DNA from: Nephrocerus scutellatus
Taxonomy: Eukaryota; Arthropoda; Insecta; Diptera; Pipunculidae
Reading direction: 5' to 3'
Assembly: GCA_947095585.1 (NCBI GenBank)
Contig: OX352761.1
Span: forward strand, 51,014,019 to 51,078,018
DNA: 64,000 bases
This document shows positions 9,366-22,612 of the stretch, one piece after another. Within the stretch, counting starts at the first letter, position 1; each line of letters starts with the position of its first letter. A program made the position numbers and the translations under genes. The notes beneath the pieces were generated by a model. It saw only the letters and a list, made by a program, of their open reading frames with translations. It was not told where the DNA came from and ran no database searches.

Positions 9366-12330
9366 ATGGATATTCTGGAATATGGTCATTATGGTATGGA
9401 ATTTCCGGAACAAAGCAATTTCTCAAGCGATTCGCATGAAATTCGGTGTGTAGGGCTAAGATACGACTATAAAACTTTTTCCAATGGCAATTCTGGAATA
9501 TGGTCATTATGGTCTGGAATTGAGGGAACAAAGAAAATTCTCAAGCGATTCGCATAAAATTCGGTGTGTACGGCTAAGATGCGAGTATAAAACTTTTTCC
9601 TATGGCAATTATGGAATATGGTCTGGAATTTAGGGAACAAAGCAATTTTTCAAGCTATTTTGGTATGTAGGGCTGAGATGCGACTATAAAACTTTTTCCT
9701 TTGGCAGTTCTGGAATATAGTCATTATGGTCTGGAATTTCGGGAACAAAGCAATTTCTCAAGCGATTCGTATGAATTCGGTATGTAGGACTAAAATGCGA
9801 CTATAAGACTTCTTCCTATGGATATTCTGGAATATGGTCATTATGGTCTGGAATTTCGGGAACAAAGCAATTTCTTACGCGATTCGTATGAAATTGGGTA
9901 TGTAGGACTAAAATGCGACTATAAGACTTCTTCCTATGGATATTCTGGAATATGGTCATTATGGTATGGAATTTCCGGAACAAAGCAATTTCTCAAGCAA
10001 TTCGCATGAAATTCGGTGTGTAGGGCTAAGATACGACTATAAAACTTTTTCCAATGGCAATCCTGGAATATGGTCATTATGGTCTGGAATTTCGGGAACA
10101 AAGCAAATTCTCAAGCGATTCGCATAAAATTCGGTGTGTACGGCTAAGATGCGAGTATAAAACTTTTTCCTATGGCAATTATGGAATAAGGTCTGGAATT
10201 TAGGGAACAAAGCAATTTTTCAAGCTATTCGCATGAAATTTTGTATGTAGGGCTGAGATGCGACTATAAAACTTTTTCCTTTGGCAGTAATGGCATATAG
10301 TCATTATGGTCTGGAATTTCGGGAACAAAGCAATTTCTCAAGCGATTCGTATGAAATTCGGTGGATAGGGCTAAGATACGACTATAAAACTTTTTCCTAT
10401 GGCAATTATGGAATATGGTCTGGAATTTAGGGAACAAAGCAATTTTTCAAGCTATTCGCATGAAATTTGGTATGTAGGGCTGAGATGCGACTATAAAACT
10501 TTTTCCTATGGCAATTCTGGAATATGGTCATTATGGTCTGGAATTGAGGGAACAAAGAAAATTCTCAAGCGATTCGCATAAAATTCGGTGTGTAGGGCTA
10601 AGATGTGACTATAAAACTTTTTCCTATGGCAATTATTGAATATGGTCTGGAATTTAGGGAACAAAGCAATTTTTCAAGCTATTTTGGTATGTAGGGCTGA
10701 GATGCGACTTTAAAACTTTTTCCTTTGGCAGTTCTGGAATATAGTCATTATGGTCTGGAATTTCGGGAACAAAGCAATTTCTCAAGCGATTCGTATGAAA
10801 TTCGGTATGTAGGACTAAAATGCGACTATAAGACTTCTTCCTATGGATATTCTGGAATATGGTCATTATGGTATGGAATTTCCGGAACAAAGCAATTTCT
10901 CAAGCGATTCGCATGAAATTCGGTGTGTAGGGCTAAGATACGACTATAAAACTTTTTCCAATGGCAATTCTGGAATATGGTCATTATGGTCTGGAATTGA
11001 GGGAACAAAGAAAATTCTCAAGCGATTCGCATAAAATTCGGTGTGTACGGCTAAGATGCGAGTATAAAACTTTTTCCTATGGCAATTATGGAATATGGTC
11101 TGGAATTTAGGGAACAAAGCAATTTTTCAAGCTATTTTGGTATGTAGGGCTGAGATGCGACTATAAAACTTTTTCCTTTGGCAGTTCTGGAATATAGTCA
11201 TTATGGTCTGGAATTTCGGGAACAAAGCAATTTCTCAAGCGATTCGTATGAATTCGGTATGTAGGACTAAAATGCGACTATAAGACTTCTTCCTATGGAT
11301 ATTCTGGAATATGGTCATTATGGTCTGGAATTTCGGGAACAAAGCAATTTCTTACGCGATTCGTATGAAATTGGGTATGTAGGACTAAAATGCGACTATA
11401 AGACTTCTTCCTATGGATATTCTGGAATATGGTCATTATGGTATGGAATTTCCGGAACAAAGCAATTTCTCAAGCAATTCGCATGAAATTCGGTGTGTAG
11501 GGCTAAGATACGACTATAAAACTTTTTCCAATGGCAATCCTGGAATATGGTCATTATGGTCTGGAATTTCGGGAACAAAGCAAATTCTCAAGCGATTCGC
11601 ATAAAATTCAGTGTGTACGGCTAAGATGCGAGTATAAAACTTTTTCCTATGGCAATTATGGAATAAGGTCTGGAATTTAGGGAACAAAGCAATTTTTCAA
11701 GCTATTCGCATGAAATTTTGTATGTAGGGCTGAGATGCGACTATAAAACTTTTTCCTTTGGCAGTAATGGCATATAGTCATTATGGTCTGGAATTTCGGG
11801 AACAAAGCAATTTCTCAAGCGATTCGTATGAAATTCGGTGGATAGGGCTAAGATACGACTATAAAACTTTTTCCTATGGCAATTATGGAATATGGTCTGG
11901 AATTTAGGGAACAAAGCAATTTTTCAAGCTATTCGCATGAAATTTGGTATGTAGGGCTGAGATGCGACTATAAAACTTTTTCCTATGGCAATTCTGGAAT
12001 ATGGTCATTATGGTCTGGAATTGAGGGAACAAAGAAAATTCTCAAGCGATTCGCATAAAATTCGGTGTGTAGGGCTAAGATGTGACTATAAAACTTTTTC
12101 CTATGGCAATTATTGAATATGGTCTGGAATTTAGGGAACAAAGCAATTTTTCAAGCTATTTTGGTATGTAGGGCTGAGATGCGACTTTAAAACTTTTTCC
12201 TTTGGCAGTTCTGGAATATAGTCATTATGGTCTGGAATTTCGGGAACAAAGCAATTTCTCAAGCGATTCGTATGAAATTCGGTATGTAGGACTAAAATGC
12301 GACTATAAGACTTCTTCCTATGGATATTCT
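9366..12330 (+). repeat. Tandem duplication, 1477-bp unit
   Basis: About 9366-10842 is followed directly by a near copy at 10843-12330. The shared variants include the ten-base deletion form CAAGCTATTTTGGTATG, the GAATAAGG form and the GGCATATAG form, all in the same order. The copies part company at ~10860 and 12340, where TATGGAATTTCCGG in one faces CTGGAATTTCGGG in the other. A single-base difference is visible at ~11610 (AATTCAGTG versus AATTCGGTG). Confidence 0.85.
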
Positions 12331-15300
12331 GGAATATGGTCATTATGGTCTGGAATTTCGGGAACAAAGCAAATTCTCAAGCGATTCGCATAAAATTCGG
12401 TGTGTAGGGCTAAGATGCGACTTTAAAACTTTTTCATATGGCAATTATGGAATATGGTCTGGAATTTAGGGAACAAAGCAATTTTTCAAGCTATTCGCAT
12501 GAAATTCGGTATGTGGGGCTGAGATGCGACTATAAAACTTTTTCCTATGGCAGTTCTGCAATATGGTCATTATGGTCTGGAATTTCGGGAACAAAGCAAA
12601 TTCTCGAGCGATTCGCATAAAATTCGGTGTGTAAGGCTAAGATGCGACTATAAAACTTTTTCCTATGGCAATTATGGAATATGGTCTGGAATTTAGGGAA
12701 CAAAGCAATTTTCAAGCTATTCGCATGAAATTTGGTATGTAGGGCTGAGATACGACTATAAAACTTTTTCCTATGGCAGTTCTGGAATATGGTCATTATG
12801 GTCTAGAATTTCGGGAACAAAGCAATTTCTCAAGCGATTCGTAGGAAATTCGGTGTGTAGGACTCAAATGCGACTATAAGACTTCTTCCTATGGATATTC
12901 TGGAATATGATCATTATGGTCTGGAATTTCGGGAACAAAGCAATTTTTCAAGCTATTCGCATGAAATTTGGTATGTAGGGCTGAGATGCGACTATAAAAC
13001 TTTTTCCTATGGCAGTTCTGAAATATGGTCATTATGGTCTGGAATTTCGGGAACAAAGCAATTTCTCAAGCGATTCGTATAAAATTCGGTATGTAGGACT
13101 AAAATGCGACTATAAGACTTCTTCCTATGGATATTCTGGAATATGGTCATTATGGTCTGGAATTTCGGGAACAAAGCTATTTCTCAAGCAATTCGCATGA
13201 AATTCGGTGTGTAGGGCTAAGATACGAGTATAAAACTTTTTCCTATGGCAATTATGGAATATGGTCTGGAATTTAGGGAACAAAGCAATTTTTCAAGCTA
13301 TTCGCATGAAATTTGGTATGTAGGGCTGAGATGCGACTATAAAACTTTTTCCTTTGGCAGTAATGGAATATAGTCATTATGGTCTGGAATTTCGGGAACA
13401 AAGCAATTTCTCAAGCGATTCGCATAAAATTCGGTGTGTACGGCTAAGATGCGAGTATAAAACTTTTTCCTATGGCAATTATGGAATATGGTCATTATGG
13501 TCTGGAATTTCGGGAACAAAGCAAATTCTCAAGCGATTCGCATAAAATTCGGTGTGTACGGCTAAGATGCGAGTATAAAACTTTTTCCTATGGCAATTAT
13601 GGAATATGGTCTGGAATTTAGGGAACAAAGCAATTTTTCAAGCTATTCGCATGAAATTTGGTATGTAGGGCTGAGATGCGACTATAAAACTTTTTCCTAT
13701 GGCAATTCTGGAATATGGTCATTATGGTCTGGAATTGAGGGAACAAAGAAAATTCTCAAGCGATTCGCATAAAATTCGGTGTGTAGGGCTAAGATGTGAC
13801 TATAAAACTTTTTCCTATGGCAATTATTGAATATGGTCTGGAATTTAGGGAACAAAGCAATTTTTCAAGCTATTTTGGTATGTAGGGCTGAGATGCGACT
13901 TTAAAACTTTTTCCTTTGGCAGTTCTGGAATATAGTCATTATGGTCTGGAATTTCGGGAACAAAGCAATTTCTCAAGCGATTCGTATGAAATTCGGTATG
14001 TAGGACTAAAATGCGACTATAAGACTTCTTCCTATGGATATTCTGGAATATGGTCATTATGGTATGGAATTTCCGGAACAAAGCAATTTCTCAAGCGATT
14101 CGCATGAAATTCGGTGTGTAGGGCTAAGATACGACTATAAAACTTTTTCCAATGGCAATTCTGGAATATGGTCATTATGGTCTGGAATTGAGGGAACAAA
14201 GAAAATTCTCAAGCGATTCGCATAAAATTCGGTGTGTACGGCTAAGATGCGAGTATAAAACTTTTTCCTATGGCAATTATGGAATATGGTCTGGAATTTA
14301 GGGAACAAAGCAATTTTTCAAGCTATTTTGGTATGTAGGGCTGAGATGCGACTATAAAACTTTTTCCTTTGGCAGTTCTGGAATATAGTCATTATGGTCT
14401 GGAATTTCGGGAACAAAGCAATTTCTCAAGCGATTCGTATGAATTCGGTATGTAGGACTAAAATGCGACTATAAGACTTCTTCCTATGGATATTCTGGAA
14501 TATGGTCATTATGGTCTGGAATTTCGGGAACAAAGCAATTTCTTACGCGATTCGTATGAAATTGGGTATGTAGGACTAAAATGCGACTATAAGACTTCTT
14601 CCTATGGATATTCTGGAATATGGTCATTATGGTATGGAATTTCCGGAACAAAGCAATTTCTCAAGCAATTCGCATGAAATTCGGTGTGTAGGGCTAAGAT
14701 ACGACTATAAAACTTTTTCCAATGGCAATCCTGGAATATGGTCATTATGGTCTGGAATTTCGGGAACAAAGCAAATTCTCAAGCGATTCGCATAAAATTC
14801 GGTGTGTACGGCTAAGATGCGAGTATAAAACTTTTTCCTATGGCAATTATGGAATAAGGTCTGGAATTTAGGGAACAAAGCAATTTTTCAAGCTATTCGC
14901 ATGAAATTTTGTATGTAGGGCTGAGATGCGACTATAAAACTTTTTCCTTTGGCAGTAATGGCATATAGTCATTATGGTCTGGAATTTCGGGAACAAAGCA
15001 ATTTCTCAAGCGATTCGTATGAAATTCGGTGGATAGGGCTAAGATACGACTATAAAACTTTTTCCTATGGCAATTATGGAATATGGTCTGGAATTTAGGG
15101 AACAAAGCAATTTTTCAAGCTATTCGCATGAAATTTGGTATGTAGGGCTGAGATGCGACTATAAAACTTTTTCCTATGGCAATTCTGGAATATGGTCATT
15201 ATGGTCTGGAATTGAGGGAACAAAGAAAATTCTCAAGCGATTCGCATAAAATTCGGTGTGTAGGGCTAAGATGTGACTATAAAACTTTTTCCTATGGCAA

Positions 15301-16870
15301 TTATTGAATATGGTCTGGAATTTAGGGAACAAAGCAATTTTTCAAGCTATTTTGGTATGTAGGGCTGAGATGCGACTTTAAAACTTTTTCCTTTGGCAGT
15401 TCTGGAATATAGTCATTATGGTCTGGAATTTCGGGAACAAAGCAATTTCTCAAGCGATTCGTATGAAATTCGGTATGTAGGACTAAAATGCGACTATAAG
15501 ACTTCTTCCTATGGATATTCTGGAATATGGTCATTATGGTCTGGAATTTCGGGAACAAAGCAAATTCTCAAGCGATTCGCATAAAATTCGGTGTGTAGGG
15601 CTAAGATGCGACTTTAAAACTTTTTCATATGGCAATTATGGAATATGGTCTGGAATTTAGGGAACAAAGCAATTTTTCAAGCTATTCGCATGAAATTCGG
15701 TATGTGGGGCTGAGATGCGACTATAAAACTTTTTCCTATGGCAGTTCTGCAATATGGTCATTATGGTCTGGAATTTCGGGAACAAAGCAAATTCTCGAGC
15801 GATTCGCATAAAATTCGGTGTGTAAGGCTAAGATGCGACTATAAAACTTTTTCCTATGGCAATTATGGAATATGGTCTGGAATTTAGGGAACAAAGCAAT
15901 TTTCAAGCTATTCGCATGAAATTTGGTATGTAGGGCTGAGATACGACTATAAAACTTTTTCCTATGGCAGTTCTGGAATATGGTCATTATGGTCTAGAAT
16001 TTCGGGAACAAAGCAATTTCTCAAGCGATTCGTAGGAAATTCGGTGTGTAGGACTCAAATGCGACTATAAGACTTCTTCCTATGGATATTCTGGAATATG
16101 ATCATTATGGTCTGGAATTTCGGGAACAAAGCAATTTTTCAAGCTATTCGCATGAAATTTGGTATGTAGGGCTGAGATGCGACTATAAAACTTTTTCCTA
16201 TGGCAGTTCTGAAATATGGTCATTATGGTCTGGAATTTCGGGAACAAAGCAATTTCTCAAGCGATTCGTATAAAATTCGGTATGTAGGACTAAAATGCGA
16301 CTATAAGACTTCTTCCTATGGATATTCTGGAATATGGTCATTATGGTCTGGAATTTCGGGAACAAAGCTATTTCTCAAGCAATTCGCATGAAATTCGGTG
16401 TGTAGGGCTAAGATACGAGTATAAAACTTTTTCCTATGGCAATTATGGAATATGGTCTGGAATTTAGGGAACAAAGCAATTTTTCAAGCTATTCGCATGA
16501 AATTTGGTATGTAGGGCTGAGATGCGACTATAAAACTTTTTCCTTTGGCAGTAATGGAATATAGTCATTATGGTCTGGAATTTCGGGAACAAAGCAATTT
16601 CTCAAGCGATTCGCATAAAATTCGGTGTGTACGGCTAAGATGCGAGTATAAAACTTTTTCCTATGGCAATTATGGAATATGGTCATTATGGTCTGGAATT
16701 TCGGGAACAAAGCAAATTCTCAAGCGATTCGCATAAAATTCGGTGTGTACGGCTAAGATGCGAGTATAAAACTTTTTCCTATGGCAATTATGGAATATGG
16801 TCTGGAATTTAGGGAACAAAGCAATTTTTCAAGCTATTCGCATGAAATTTGGTATGTAGGGCTGAGATGC
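10390..16870 (+). repeat. Tandem duplication, 3191-bp unit
   Basis: About 10390-13680 is repeated at 13581-16870 with the same order of monomer types and tags throughout. The unit itself contains one copy of the earlier 1477-bp duplication, so this event came later. Very few differences were seen, which points to a recent event. Confidence 0.85.
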
Positions 16871-17500
16871 GACTATAAAACTTTTTCCTATGGCAGTTCT
16901 GAAATATGGTCATTATGGTCTGGAATTTCGGGAACAAAGCAATTTCTCAAGCGATTCGTATAAAATTCGGTATGTAGGACTAAAATGCGACTATAAGACT
17001 TCTTCCTATGGATATTCTGGAATATGGTCATTATGGTCTGGAATTTCGGGAACAAAGCTATTTCTCAAGCAATTCGCATGAAATTCGGTGTGTAGGGCTA
17101 AGATACGAGTATAAAACTTTTTCCTATGGCAATTATGGAATATGGTCTGGAATTTAGGGAACAAAGCAATTTTTCAAGCTATTCGCATGAAATTTGGTAT
17201 GTAGGGCTGAGATGCGACTATAAAACTTTTTCCTTTGGCAGTAATGGAATATAGTCATTATGGTCTGGAATTTCGGGAACAAAGCAATTTCTCAAGCGAT
17301 TCGCATAAAATTCGGTGTGTACGGCTAAGATGCGAGTATAAAACTTTTTCCTATGGCAATTATGGAATATGGTCATTATGGTCTGGAATTTCGGGAACAA
17401 AGCAAATTCTCAAGCGATTCGCATAAAATTCGGTGTGTACGGCTAAGATGCGAGTATAAAACTTTTTCCTATGGCAATTATGGAATATGGTCTGGAATTT
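16120..17500 (+). repeat. Tandem duplication, 690-bp unit (two trimers)
   Basis: About 16120-16810 and 16810-17500 are copies of a six-monomer unit: C, A, S (16200-16544), then C, a 118-bp GGCAATTATGG unit and S (16545-16889). The length is exactly 2 x 345. The second copy has one private change near 17501, TTTATGGAAC in place of TTTAGGGAAC. The event lies on the right border of the 3191-bp duplication. Confidence 0.85.
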
Positions 17501-17809
17501 ATGGAACAAAGCAATTTTTCAAGCTATTCGCATGAAATTTGGTATGTAGGGCTGAGATGCGACTATAAAACTTTTTCCTTTGGCAGTAATGGAATATAGT
17601 CATTATGGTCTGGAATTTCGGGAACAAAGCAATTTCTCAAGCGATTCGCATAAAATTCGGTGTGTACGGCTAAGATGCGTGTATAAAACTTTTTCCTATG
17701 GCAATTATGGAATATGGTCTGGAATTTAGGGAACAAAGCAATTTTTCAAGCTAATCGCATGAAATTTGGTATGTAGGGCTGAGATGCGACTATAAAACTT
17801 TTTCCTTTG

Positions 17810-19913
17810 GCAATTATGGAATATGGTCTGGAATTTAGGGAACAAAGCAATTTTTCAAGCTATTCGCATGAAATTTGGTATGTAGGGCTGAGATGCGACT
17901 ATAAAACTTTTTCCTTTGGCAGTTCTGGAATATAGTCATTATGGTCTGGAATTTCGGGAATAAAGCAATTTCTCAAGCGATTCGTATGAAATTCGGTATG
18001 TAGGACTAAAATGCGACTATAAGACTTCTTCCTATGGATATTCTGGAATATGGTCATTATGGTCTGGAATTTCGGGAACAAAGCAAATTCTCAAGCGATT
18101 CGCATAAAATTCGGTGTGTACGGCTAAGATGCGATTATAAAACTTTTTCCTATGGCAATTATGGAATATGGTCTGGAATTTAGGGAACAAAGCAATTTTT
18201 CAAGCTATTCGCATGAAATTTGGTGTGTAGGGCTGAGATGCGACTATAAAACTTTTTCCAGTGGCAGTTCTGGAATATGGTCATTATGGTCTGGAATTTC
18301 GGGAACAAAGCAATTTCTCAAGCGATTCGTATGAAATTGGGTATGTAGGACTAAAATGCGACTATAAGACTTCTTCCTATGGATATTCTGGAAAATGGTC
18401 ATTATATTCTGGAATTTCGGGAACAAAGCAATTTCTCAAGCGATTCGCATGAAATTCGGTTTGTAGGACTAAGATACGACTATAAAACTTTTTCCTTTGG
18501 CAGTTCTGGAATATAGTCATTATGGTCTTGAATTTCGGGAACAAAGCAATTTCTCAAGCGATTCGTATGAAATTCGGTATGTAGGACTAAAATGCGACTA
18601 TAAGACTTCTTCCTATGGATATTCTGGAATATGGTCATTATGGTCTGGAATTTCGGGAACAAAGCAAATTCTCAAGCGATTCGCATAAAATTCGGTGTGT
18701 AGGGCTAAGATGCGACTATAAAACTTTTTCATATGGCAATTATGGAATATGGTCTGGAATTTCGGGAACAAAGCAATTTCTCAAGCAATTCGCATGAAAT
18801 TCGGTGTGTAGGGCTAAGATACGACTATAAAACTTTTTCCAATGGCAATTCTGGAATATGGTCATTATGGTCTGGAATTTCGGGAACAAAGCAAATTCTC
18901 AAGCGATTCGCATAAAATTCGGTGTGTACGGCTAAGATGCGAGTATAAAACTTTTTCCTATGGCAATTATGGAATATGGTCTGGAATTTAGGGAACAAAG
19001 CAATTTTTCAAGCTATTCACATGAAATTTGGTATGTAGGGCTGAGATGCGACTATAAAACTTTTTCCTTTGGCAGTTCTGGAATATAGTCATTATGGTCT
19101 GGAATTTCGGGAACAAAGCAATTTCTCAAGCGATTCGTATGAAATTCGGTATGTAGGACTAAAATGCGACTATAAGACTTCTTCCTATGGATATTCTGGA
19201 ATATGGTCATTATGGTCTGGAATTTCGGGAACAAAGCAAATTCTCAAGCGATTCGCATAAAATTCGGTGTGTACGGCTAAGATGCGATTATAAAACTTTT
19301 TCCTATGGCAATTATGGAATATGGTCTGGAATTTAGGGAACAAAGCAATTTTTCAAGCTATTCGCATGAAATTTGGTGTGTAGGGCTGAGATGCGACTAT
19401 AAAACTTTTTCCAGTGGCAGTTCTGGAATATGGTCATTATGGTCTGGAATTTCGGGAACAAAGCAATTTCTCAAGCGATTCGTATGAAATTGGGTATGTA
19501 GGACTAAAATGCGACTATAAGACTTCTTCCTATGGATATTCTGGAAAATGGTCATTATATTCTGGAATTTCGGGAACAAAGCAATTTCTCAAGCGATTCG
19601 CATGAAATTCGGTTTGTAGGACTAAGATACGACTATAAAACTTTTTCCTTTGGCAGTTCTGGAATATAGTCATTATGGTCTTGAATTTCGGGAACAAAGC
19701 AATTTCTCAAGCGATTCGTATGAAATTCGGTATGTAGGACTAAAATGCGACTATAAGACTTCTTCCTATGGATATTCTGGAATATGGTCATTATGGTCTG
19801 GAATTTCGGGAACAAAGCAAATTCTCAAGCGATTCGCATAAAATTCGGTGTGTAGGGCTAAGATGCGACTATAAAACTTTTTCATATGGCAATTATGGAA
19901 TATGGTCTGGAAT
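17810..19913 (+). repeat. Duplicated ~950-bp block, offset 1153 bp
   Basis: About 17810-18760 recurs at 18963-19913. The diagnostic marks are CCAGTGGCAGTTCTGG, GGAAAATGGTCATTATATTCTG and GTCTTGAATTTCGGG, in the same order. Between the copies lies ~200 bp of differently arranged monomers. Confidence 0.8.
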
Positions 19914-22612
19914 TTAAGGAACAAAGCAATTTTTCAAGCTTTTCGCATGAAATTCGGTATGTGGGGCTGAGATGCGACTATAAAACTTTTTCCTATGGCA
20001 GTTCTGGAATATGGTCATTATGGTCTGGAATTTCGGGAACAAAGCAAATTCTCGAGCGATTCGCATAAAATTCGGTGTGTAAGGCTAAGATGCGACTATA
20101 AAACTTTTTCCTATGGCAATTATGGAATATGGTCTGGAATTTAGGGAACAAAGCAATTTTCAAGCTATTCGCATGAAATTTGGTATGTAGGGCTGAGATA
20201 CGACTATAAAACTTTTTCCTATGGCAGTTCTGGAATATGGTCATTATGGTCTAGAATTTCGGGAACAAAGCAATTTCTCAAGCGATTCGTAGGAAATTCG
20301 GTGTGTAGGACTCAAATGCGACTATAAGACTTCTTCCTATGGATATTCTGGAATATGATCATTATGGTCTGGAATTTCGGGAACAAAGCAATTTTTCAAG
20401 CTATTCGCATGAAATTTGGTATGTAGGGCTGAGATGCGACTATAAAACTTTTACCTATGGCAGTTCTGGAATATGGTCATTATGGTCTGGAATTGAGGGA
20501 AAAAGCAAATTCTCAAGCGATTCGCATAAAATTCGGTGTGTAGGGCTAAGATACGACTATAAAACTTTTTCCAATGGCAATTCTGGAATATGGTCATTAT
20601 GGTCTGGAATTGAGGGAACAAAGAAAATTCTCAAGCGATTCGCATGAAATTCGGTATGTGGGGCTGAGATGCGACTATAAAACTTTTTCCTATGGCAGTT
20701 CTGGAATATGGTCATTATGGTCTGGAATTTCGGGAACAAAGCAATTTCTTAAGCGATTCGCATGAAATTCGGTATGTGGGGCTGAGATGCGACTATAAAA
20801 CTTTTTCCTATGGCAGTTCTGGAATATGGTCATTATGGTCTGGAATTTCGGGAACAAAGCAAATTCTCGAGCGATTCGCATAAAATTCGGTGTGTAAGGC
20901 TAAGATGCGACTATAAAACTTTTTCCTATGGCAATTATGGAATATGGTCTGGAATTTAGGGAACAAAGCAATTTTTCAAGCTATTCGCATGAAATTTGGT
21001 ATGTAGGGCTGAGATGCGACTATAAAACTTTTTCCTTTGGCAGTTCTGGAATATAGTCATTATGGTCTGGAATTTCGGGAACAAAGCAATTTCTCAAGCG
21101 ATTCGTATGAAATTCGGTATGTAGGACTAAAATGCGACTATAAGACTTCTTCCTATGGATATTCTGGAATATGGTCATTATGGTCTGGAATTTCGGGAAC
21201 AAAGCAAATCTCAAGCGATTCGCATAAAATTCGGTGTGTACGGCTAAGATGCGATTATAAAACTTTTTCCTATGGCAATTATGGAATATGGTCTGGAATT
21301 TAGGGAACAAAGCAATTTTTCAAGCTATTCGCATGAAATTTGGTGTGTAGGGCTGAGATGCGACTATAAAACTTTTTCCAGTGGCAGTTCTGGAATATGG
21401 TCATTATGGTCTGGAATTTCGGGAACAAAGCAATTTCTCAAGCGATTCGTATGAAATTGGGTATGTAGGACTAAAATGCGACTATAATACTTCTTCCTAT
21501 GGATATTCTGGAAAATGGTCATTATATTCTGGAATTTCGGGAACAAAGCAATTTCTCAAGCGATTCGCATGAAATTCGGTTTGTAGGACTAAGATACGAC
21601 TATAAAACTTTTTCCTTTGGCAGTTCTGGAATATAGTCATTATGGTCTTGAATTTCGGGAACAAAGCAATTTCTCAAGCGATTCGTATGAAATTCGGTAT
21701 GTAGGACTAAAATGCGACTATAAGACTTCTTCCTATGGATATTCTGGAATATGGTCATTATGGTCTGGAATTTCGGGAACAAAGCAAATTCTCAAGCGAT
21801 TCGCATAAAATTCGGTGTGTAGGGCTAAGATGCGACTATAAAACTTTTTCATATGGCAATTATGGAATATGGTCTGGAATTTAGGGAACAAAGCAATTTT
21901 TCAAGCTATTCGCATGAAATTCGGTATGTGGGGCTGAGATGCGACTATAAAACTTTTTCCTATGGCAGTTCTGGAATATGGTCATTATGGTCTGGAATTT
22001 CGGGAACAAAGCAAATTCTCGAGCGATTCGCATAAAATTCGGTGTGTAAGGCTAAGATGCGACTATAAAACTTTTTCCTATGGCAATTATGGAATATGGT
22101 CTGGAATTTAGGGAACAAAGCAATTTTCAAGCTATTCGCATGAAATTTGGTATGTAGGGCTGAGATACGACTATAAAACTTTTTCCTATGGCAGTTCTGG
22201 AATATGGTCATTATGGTCTAGAATTTCGGGAACAAAGCAATTTCTCAAGCGATTCGTAGGAAATTCGGTGTGTAGGACTCAAATGCGACTATAAGACTTC
22301 TTCCTATGGATATTCTGGAATATGATCATTATGGTCTGGAATTTCGGGAACAAAGCAATTTTTCAAGCTATTCGCATGAAATTTGGTATGTAGGGCTGAG
22401 ATGCGACTATAAAACTTTTACCTATGGCAGTTCTGGAATATGGTCATTATGGTCTGGAATTGAGGGAAAAAGCAAATTCTCAAGCGATTCGCATAAAATT
22501 CGGTGTGTAGGGCTAAGATACGACTATAAAACTTTTTCCAATGGCAATTCTGGAATATGGTCATTATGGTCTGGAATTGAGGGAACAAAGAAAATTCTCA
22601 AGCGATTCGCAT
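18950..22612 (+). repeat. Duplicated ~1.68-kb block, offset ~1967 bp
   Basis: About 18950-20645 recurs at ~20920-22612. The offset changes from 1968 to 1967 at ~21205, where the second copy has lost one T (AAAGCAAATCTCAAG). The shared two-base loss in GAATTGAGGGAAAAAGC (20490s and 22460s) confirms common descent. Confidence 0.82.

Larger units (their letters stand above)
4520..10388 (+). repeat. Duplicated block ~1.28 kb, offset 4593 bp
   Basis: About 4520-5795 recurs at 9113-10388. Shared private marks are the six-base loss giving AGATACGATACTTTTTCC (4640s and 9230s), GAATAAGGTCTGG (5592 and 10185) and a GGCATATAGTC variant (~5699 and 10292). The copies are not uniformly identical: near 4957 and 9550 they differ at several sites, as if a patch had been converted from another monomer. 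Confidence 0.8.
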
